Origin: Gemmatimonadaceae bacterium
GTDB taxonomy: Bacteria; Gemmatimonadota; Gemmatimonadetes; Gemmatimonadales; Gemmatimonadaceae
Reading direction: 5' to 3'
Assembly (NCBI GenBank): GCA_014379705.1
Contig: JACMLI010000237.1
Coordinates: forward strand, 1-10,545
Length of the DNA: 10,545 bases
The notes beneath the pieces are model-generated. The model made no database searches, was not told where the DNA came from, and was given only the letters and a program-made list of their open reading frames with translations. Shown here piece after piece: positions 6,600 to 10,545 of the stretch (position 1 is the stretch's first letter; the number at the start of each line of letters is the position of its first letter). Made by a program: the position numbers and the translations under genes.

Positions 6600-6682
6600 T
6601 GACTCCTAGTTTCGTGTCGCATCGCGCGGCGCGACGGGCCAGCTAGTCGTTAGGTGGCGCGCGCCGGCGGTTCCCCCCCATC

Positions 6683-6687
6683 GGAGG
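6683..6687 (+). promoter_or_regulatory. Shine-Dalgarno GGAGG of the first protease
   Basis: GGAGG lies 4 bases before the GTG at 6692 and 7 bases before the GTG at 6695. The second GTG therefore has the better spacing. Confidence 0.6.
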
Positions 6688-6694
6688 CGACGTG

Positions 6695-8170
6695 GTGAGA
6701 GACTTTGCTCGGCTGGTAGTGCTGGGGCTGGTGGTTGCAGCCTGTTCGGATGCGTCGTCGCCGGCCGGCCCCGGCCGACTGGCCCCCTACATCGAGGCCA
6801 ACGGCGACGTCACGTCGCAGGTCGTGCCCGGTGAGTACATCGTCGTGCTGAACGACGACGTCATGGATGTCGCCGGTGCATCGGCGACCGCTGGCGTGAA
6901 CGTCACCGCGCGCTGGGAGGCCGCCCTCAAGGGGTACGCCTTCCGCGGCACGCCAGAGCAGGTGCGCGCCGTCCGCGAAGATCCGCGCGTGAAGTTCGTG
7001 GAGCCGAACGGCATCGCCCGAATCGTGGCCACGCAGTCGCCCACGCCCTCGTGGGGCCTCGACCGCGTCGACCAGGCGAACCTCCCGCTCAACAACAGCT
7101 ATACGTATCCCAACACGGCGAGCAATGTGCACGCCTACACGATCGATACCGGCATCCTCGCCACGCATAACGATTTTGGCGGTCGCGTGAGCACGACGAG
7201 CCGATACGACGCCATCACGATCGGCGGCACGGCCAACGATTGTAACGGCCACGGAACGCACGTGTCCGGAACGATCGGCGGCACGGCCTACGGCTTGGCG
7301 AAGGGCGTCACGCTCCATGCGGTGCGTGTGCTCAACTGCTCGGGCTCGGGCACGTGGCAGCAAGTGATCAACGGCATCAACTGGGTCGCCGCGAATCGCA
7401 TCCTGCCGGCGGTCGCAAACATGTCGCTCGGCGGCAGCCTGAACACCGCCGTCAACACCGCCACAGCTGGCCTCGTGTCGGCTGGCGTCTTTACCGCCGT
7501 GGCATCCGGGAACAGCAGCGCCAACGCCTGCAGCTTCTCCCCCGCGAGCACGCCGACCGCCACGACCGTGAACGCGAGCACGATCACGGATGCGCGCGCG
7601 AGCTTCTCGAATTTCGGCACGTGTACGGACATCTTCGCGCCGGGCCAGAGCATCACGTCAGCGTGGATCGGTTCGAACACGGCGATCAGCACGATCTCCG
7701 GCACCTCGATGGCATCGCCGCACGTTGCCGGTGCGGCCGCACTGTACCTGGGCGCCAACCCCACGGCGACGCCCGCGCAGGTGGACGCCGCGCTCAAGGC
7801 CGGGGCGACGCTCAACAAGATCACGAACCCCGGCGCAGGAAGCCCCAACCTGCTGCTCAACATCAGCTTCATCGCGGGCACTCCGCCCCCGGTCAACACG
7901 CCGCCGGTGGCGAACTACTCGATCACCTGCCAGAGCGCGGTCAAGCCGCACCACTGCACGCTCGACGCGTCGTCGTCGACGGACGATGGCGGCATCGGCA
8001 ACCTCACGTTTGCCTGGACCAATACCGTCGGTCGTCCAGCAAAGGCCGGCATCACCGCGAAGTACCTGATCGCCGTGTCGGGCCTGCCTAACACGTTCGA
8101 CGTCACGCTCACGGCCACCGATGCGGGCGGCCTCAGCCACTCGATCACGAAGACCGTGACCATCCCGTAG
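6695..8170 (+). CDS. Lipoprotein subtilisin-family (S8, proteinase K-like) protease with PKD-like domain, copy 1
   Basis: 491 residues from the GTG at 6695 (or one more from 6692). The signal peptide ends in a lipobox, VVAAC, with lipidated Cys at 17. After a linker (GPGRLAPYIEANGD) comes an I9 propeptide, PGEYIVVLNDD to DPRVKFVEPN (about 45-105), an intramolecular chaperone cut off on maturation. The S8 domain (about 120-390) has Asp151 (TIDTG), His186 (NGHGTHVSG), oxyanion Asn273 (ASGN) and Ser338 (SGTSMASPHVAG), so it should be active. Cysteines 183, 215, 279 and 310 sit where proteinase K-type enzymes form disulfides. A PPPVNTPP linker leads to a PKD-like beta-sandwich (about 404-491) with a further Cys pair (412, 421). 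The enzyme is exported, probably cell-surface or periplasmic, and would degrade proteins for nutrition or processing. A close paralogue follows 138 bases downstream, and the dyads upstream suggest regulation. Confidence 0.93.
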   Translation: MRDFARLVVLGLVVAACSDASSPAGPGRLAPYIEANGDVTSQVVPGEYIVVLNDDVMDVAGASATAGVNVTARWEAALKGYAFRGTPEQVRAVREDPRVKFVEPNGIARIVATQSPTPSWGLDRVDQANLPLNNSYTYPNTASNVHAYTIDTGILATHNDFGGRVSTTSRYDAITIGGTANDCNGHGTHVSGTIGGTAYGLAKGVTLHAVRVLNCSGSGTWQQVINGINWVAANRILPAVANMSLGGSLNTAVNTATAGLVSAGVFTAVASGNSSANACSFSPASTPTATTVNASTITDARASFSNFGTCTDIFAPGQSITSAWIGSNTAISTISGTSMASPHVAGAAALYLGANPTATPAQVDAALKAGATLNKITNPGAGSPNLLLNISFIAGTPPPVNTPPVANYSITCQSAVKPHHCTLDASSSTDDGGIGNLTFAWTNTVGRPAKAGITAKYLIAVSGLPNTFDVTLTATDAGGLSHSITKTVTIP

Positions 8171-8296
8171 TCGCACGCGTCTTTCCGCTGACGCGGGGCC
8201 GTGCTGCGTGAACGCAGCCGGCCTCGCCAAGCGGCTCCCACCCGTTTGTCGCGTCGCCGCCAGGTCCCAACTCGTCAGGCGCGCCTCCCCGATTTC

Positions 8297-8301
8297 AGGA
8301 G
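8297..8301 (+). promoter_or_regulatory. Shine-Dalgarno AGGAG that sets a TTG start for the second protease
   Basis: AGGAG stands 7 bases before the TTG at 8309. Starting there gives a clean lipoprotein signal peptide, while the longer open frame from 8201 would put 36 Arg/Pro-rich residues in front of it. The gap 8171-8308 otherwise shows only small hairpins (8176-8195, 8203-8218) and no clear promoter, so read-through from copy 1 is likely. Confidence 0.7.
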
Positions 8302-8308
8302 CTCTTGT

Positions 8309-9802
8309 TTGAAGACTTTCGTCTTGGCGCTTTGCGCCATGGCAGCGCTCGGCGCATGTGCCGATGGCGCGGCCCCCGTTGGCCCAGCCCGGCTCGCCCC
8401 GTACCTGCAGCCCTCCGGTGACATCACGAGCGCCGTGATTCCCGGCGAATACATCGTGGTCCTCGATGACCGGACACCTGACGTCTCCGGTGCGGCGTCC
8501 GAAGCTGCCAGCCATGGCGCGCACGTGACCGAACGCTGGAGCAGCGCGCTCCAGGGGTTCGCGATGCGTGGTGACGCCGAGGCGCTCCGCAAGGTGCGCG
8601 AAGATCCCCGGGTCAAGTTCGTCGAGCCCAACCAGGCCGTGTCGCTCAACGTCGCGGCGGCATCATGGGGCCTCGACCGCATCGACCAGGTGAACATGCC
8701 CCTCGACCTGACGTACTCCGCACCCAACAGCGGCGCCGGGGTGCACATCTATATCATCGATACCGGCATCTACCTGCCGCACACGGAATTCACCGGACGC
8801 CTGGGCAACGGCTTCGACGCGATCACGGCCGGGGGCAATGCCAACGACTGTCACGGTCATGGCACTCACGTCGCTGGCACGGCCGGGGGCACGGTGTACG
8901 GCGTGGCGCACAAGGCCATCCTGCACCCAGTTCGCGTGTTCGACTGTATCGGCAGTGGCAACGACACGCAGTTGATCACGGCGATCAACTGGGTGGCCGC
9001 CAACCGCATCCTCCCGGCCGTTGCCAACATGAGCCTCGGCGGCTCCTACAGCGCGGCGCTCAACCAGGCGACGACGGCGCTCGTCAATGCCGGTGTGACC
9101 ACCACGGTCTCCGCCGGGAACGCCAAGATGGACGCGTGCAGCCAATCGCCCTCGGGCGCCACCGCAGCGATCACGGTCGGTGCGATGAACCTCATGGGCA
9201 ATCACGCGATCTTCTCCAACTTCGGTCCGTGCGTCGACCTCTACGCGCCTGGCGTGAACATCGTGTCGGCGTGGAATTGGTCGGCGACGGCCACCGCGAT
9301 TTCGACCGGCACGTCGATGGCCAGCCCGCACGTGGCGGGAGCCGCTGCGCTCTACCTCAGTGCCTACCCAGCGGCGACACCCGCCGTCGTCGGCAGCGCC
9401 CTCACGAGTTTGGCCGCGGTCGGAAAGGTCGGCGGAGTGCCAGCAAACACTCCGAACAAGCTCCTCAACGTGCAGCAGATCGTCGGCGGCTCGCCGCCAC
9501 CACCACCACCGCCGCCGCCGCCGCCCGTCAATAACGCGCCCGTGGCCGCATTCACGGTCACCTGCGTGAAGGCGTCGCCGAGCAAGTGCTCCCTCGACGC
9601 CAACAGCTCAACGGATGATGGTGGCAAGGCCAACCTCACGTTCGCATGGACCAATACCGCTGGTCGTCCCGCCAAGACTGGGCTTACTGCCAGCTATGTC
9701 GTGGCCGTCAGCGGCTACCCGAACACGTTCAACGTGACGCTCACGGCAACCGATGCGCAGGGCCTCAAGAGCGCCGTGACGAAGCTGGTCGTGATCCCGT
9801 AG
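8309..9802 (+). CDS. Lipoprotein subtilisin-family (S8, proteinase K-like) protease with PKD-like domain, copy 2
   Basis: 497 residues from the TTG at 8309. Signal peptide MKTFVLALCAMAALGAC with lipobox LGAC and lipidated Cys17, then a linker (GPARLAPYLQPSGD) very like that of copy 1. I9 propeptide about 46-108. S8 domain about 118-393 with Asp151 (IIDTG), His184 (HGHGTHVAG), oxyanion Asn271 (SAGN) and Ser336 (TGTSMASPHVAG). Cysteines 181, 213, 277 and 308 match copy 1. A run of 11 prolines (396-406) replaces the short PPP linker of copy 1 before the PKD-like domain (about 410-497, Cys419 and Cys427). By eye more than half of aligned positions equal copy 1, with blocks such as NWVAANRILPAVANMSLGG unchanged, so this is a tandem duplication. 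The role is presumably secreted proteolysis with different substrate preference, since residues around the active site differ (for example WIGSNTAISTIS against WNWSATATAIST). A strong terminator follows. Confidence 0.93.
   Translation: MKTFVLALCAMAALGACADGAAPVGPARLAPYLQPSGDITSAVIPGEYIVVLDDRTPDVSGAASEAASHGAHVTERWSSALQGFAMRGDAEALRKVREDPRVKFVEPNQAVSLNVAAASWGLDRIDQVNMPLDLTYSAPNSGAGVHIYIIDTGIYLPHTEFTGRLGNGFDAITAGGNANDCHGHGTHVAGTAGGTVYGVAHKAILHPVRVFDCIGSGNDTQLITAINWVAANRILPAVANMSLGGSYSAALNQATTALVNAGVTTTVSAGNAKMDACSQSPSGATAAITVGAMNLMGNHAIFSNFGPCVDLYAPGVNIVSAWNWSATATAISTGTSMASPHVAGAAALYLSAYPAATPAVVGSALTSLAAVGKVGGVPANTPNKLLNVQQIVGGSPPPPPPPPPPPVNNAPVAAFTVTCVKASPSKCSLDANSSTDDGGKANLTFAWTNTAGRPAKTGLTASYVVAVSGYPNTFNVTLTATDAQGLKSAVTKLVVIP
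9494..9526 (+). repeat. CCG/CCA codon run (11 prolines) in the protease linker
   Basis: Eleven consecutive proline codons, mostly CCA then CCG, form a 33-base trinucleotide repeat between the S8 and PKD-like domains. It can change length by slippage without a frameshift, and copy 1 has only three prolines here. Confidence 0.8.
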
Positions 9803-9826
9803 GCTCGATCCTCCGCACGATGCAGG

Positions 9827-9864
9827 ACGGCCGCCTCCGACGTGGGGGCGGCCGTTTGCGTTTG
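9827..9864 (+). terminator. Rho-independent terminator after the protease pair
   Basis: The stem pairs 9827-9838 with 9844-9855. The outer nine pairs, ACGGCCGCC with GGCGGCCGT, are perfect; three inner pairs include one G-U and leave a 5-base loop. A T-containing tail, TTGCGTTTG, follows. It begins 25 bases after the stop at 9802 and 30 bases before the end of the convergent idi gene. The T-tract is interrupted. Confidence 0.7.
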
Positions 9865-9884
9865 GGCGGGCCACGGCGTGTTGC

Positions 9885-10445
9885 CTAAGGATTCGCAGCG
9901 CGCAGGGCCTGGACGCGCTCGATGAGGAGCCGGAACCACGGCGTATAGCGCTCGGGAGTCGTCGCGGCCGCCGTCACCAGCTCATCGACCGAGACCAGGT
10001 CCACGGCATCGACTTCCTCGGCAACGGGCTGTACGCTGCCGGTGATCTCCCCCGTGAACACATGGTCGTACTCGTGCTCGATGAGCGCCGCGCCCACGTC
10101 GGCGCGGTAGACGATCGGGAAGGCGTAGCGTAGCGACGCCACCTCGATGCCCAATTCCTCGCGCACGCCACGGCGCGCTGCGTCGTCGAGTGCTTCGCCG
10201 TCGCGAGGATGCGTACACGCACTGTTCGACCAGAGCCCGCTCGAGTGATACTTCCCTGCCGCGCGTCGCTGTATCCACAGGCGACCATCGGCCGAGAACG
10301 CAAAGACGGACACGGCGCGGTGCAGCAGCCCGCGGCGGTGCGCCTCGAGCTTGTCACACAGGCCGAGCGGTCGATCCTCGTCGTCGACGAGGATCACGTC
10401 GACGGCGTCGCGGGAAGGGATCATGCGAGGCGTCGGGGAGTGCAC
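9885..10445 (-). CDS. idi: Isopentenyl-diphosphate delta-isomerase, type 1
   Basis: 186 residues, the usual length for bacterial type 1 enzymes. It interconverts isopentenyl and dimethylallyl diphosphate in the cytoplasm, supplying both isoprenoid building blocks. The metal and catalytic residues of the E. coli enzyme can all be placed: H36 and H42 (KLEAHRRGLLHRA), catalytic C77 and H79 (SNSACTHP), and E123 and E125 (EHEYDHVF). The Nudix-like segment is 83-100 (GEALDDAARRGVREELGI). The GTG start at 10445 overlaps the stop of the preceding gene as TAGTG and is preferred; an ATG seven codons later (10424) is the alternative, and neither has a Shine-Dalgarno. The overlap implies translational coupling and an operon. 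Its 3' end faces the protease terminator. Confidence 0.93.
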   Translation of the reverse strand: MHSPTPRMIPSRDAVDVILVDDEDRPLGLCDKLEAHRRGLLHRAVSVFAFSADGRLWIQRRAAGKYHSSGLWSNSACTHPRDGEALDDAARRGVREELGIEVASLRYAFPIVYRADVGAALIEHEYDHVFTGEITGSVQPVAEEVDAVDLVSVDELVTAAATTPERYTPWFRLLIERVQALRAANP

Positions 10446-10545
10446 TACCGAGCGGCGCGGTCACGCCACCCATTGCTGAACGCCAGCTGCACGCGCCGGG
10501 ATCCCGCCGGAAGGTCGATGCGTCCGCCGGACGCAAAGGCGAGCA
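10445..10545 (-). CDS. C-terminal fragment of an unidentified protein (cut by window edge)
   Basis: Only 32 codons and the TAG at 10447-10445 are visible: LAFASGGRIDLPAG, then SRRVQLAFSNGWRDRAAR. The frame has sensible composition with alternating beta-like residues. Its stop overlaps the idi GTG by one base (TAGTG), a typical operon junction and the main reason to believe it is coding. The family cannot be identified from this tail. Confidence 0.5.
   Translation of the reverse strand, partial: LAFASGGRIDLPAGSRRVQLAFSNGWRDRAAR

Noticed and set aside
5246..6622. 458-codon open frame antisense to the AAA+ gene
   Set aside because: It mirrors the codon pattern of a clear family gene, is Ser/Arg-rich without recognisable motifs, and is the kind of shadow frame expected in GC-rich DNA.
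8203..8218. GCTGCGT-GA-ACGCAGC palindrome between the proteases as a terminator
   Set aside because: The 2-base loop is too tight and no T-tract follows, so it is unlikely to separate the two transcripts.
8201..8308. N-terminal extension of protease copy 2
   Set aside because: It would bury the lipoprotein signal peptide behind 36 basic residues. The TTG at 8309 has an ideal AGGAG.
9494..9526. Proline-codon run as a CRISPR or mobile repeat
   Set aside because: It is an in-frame CCG/CCA trinucleotide run without spacers, a normal interdomain linker.
1..10545. Phage-defence or mobile island interpretation of the VWA, C13-like and AAA+ genes
   Set aside because: The AAA+ is Ycf46-type and not linked on the same strand. 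There is no MoxR, effector, integrase, transposase or composition shift in the window.

Overview
The window is a 10.5 kb piece of a GC-rich bacterial chromosome. It holds nine genes or gene fragments, mostly packed tightly. It carries a diderm-style gene set: two lipoprotein-type secreted proteases, a signal-peptide TPR protein, a membrane-anchored von Willebrand A (VWA) protein, a Ycf46-like AAA+ ATPase and a type 1 isopentenyl-diphosphate isomerase. My best guess is Gemmatimonadota, with Acidobacteriota or a relative as the alternative. This is inferred from base composition and gene style; there is no marker gene. I saw no rRNA, tRNA, CRISPR array or transposase.

Left part (1-3529, minus strand): a three-gene operon read right to left. 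A TTG-started, two-to-three-pass membrane protein with a VWA domain and a glutamine-amidotransferase-like domain comes first. A secreted legumain/caspase-fold (C13-like) protein follows, then the start of a secreted TPR protein that runs off the window. Both junctions are ATGA stop/start overlaps, so the three proteins are probably made in fixed proportion and may work together at the cell envelope. The C13-like protein has Ser where the catalytic Cys should be and has no Cys in its folded part. The VWA/GATase protein has no Cys at all. Both look like non-catalytic versions of enzyme folds.

Middle part (3722-6485): a SRPBCC ligand-binding protein and a small helical protein of unknown function on the minus strand. 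The latter is divergent, across 98 bp, from a plus-strand Ycf46-type AAA+ ATPase.

Right part (6486-9864, plus strand): a 209-bp AT-richer intergenic region that contains a 22-bp CRP/FNR-like palindrome and two further inverted repeats. It leads into two tandem paralogous subtilisin-family (S8, proteinase K-like) lipoproteins. Each has a lipobox, an I9 propeptide, a catalytic domain and a PKD-like C-terminal domain. A strong hairpin terminator follows the second. These look like one regulated secreted-protease unit produced by tandem duplication.

Right edge (9885-10545, minus strand): idi (type 1 IPP isomerase, Nudix fold), coupled by a TAGTG stop/start overlap to an unidentified upstream gene of which only the last 32 codons are visible.

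A recurring heptamer, GCCTAAC/GTTAGGC, occurs five times across the window and forces unusual codons inside genes. I report it as a possible genome-wide motif.
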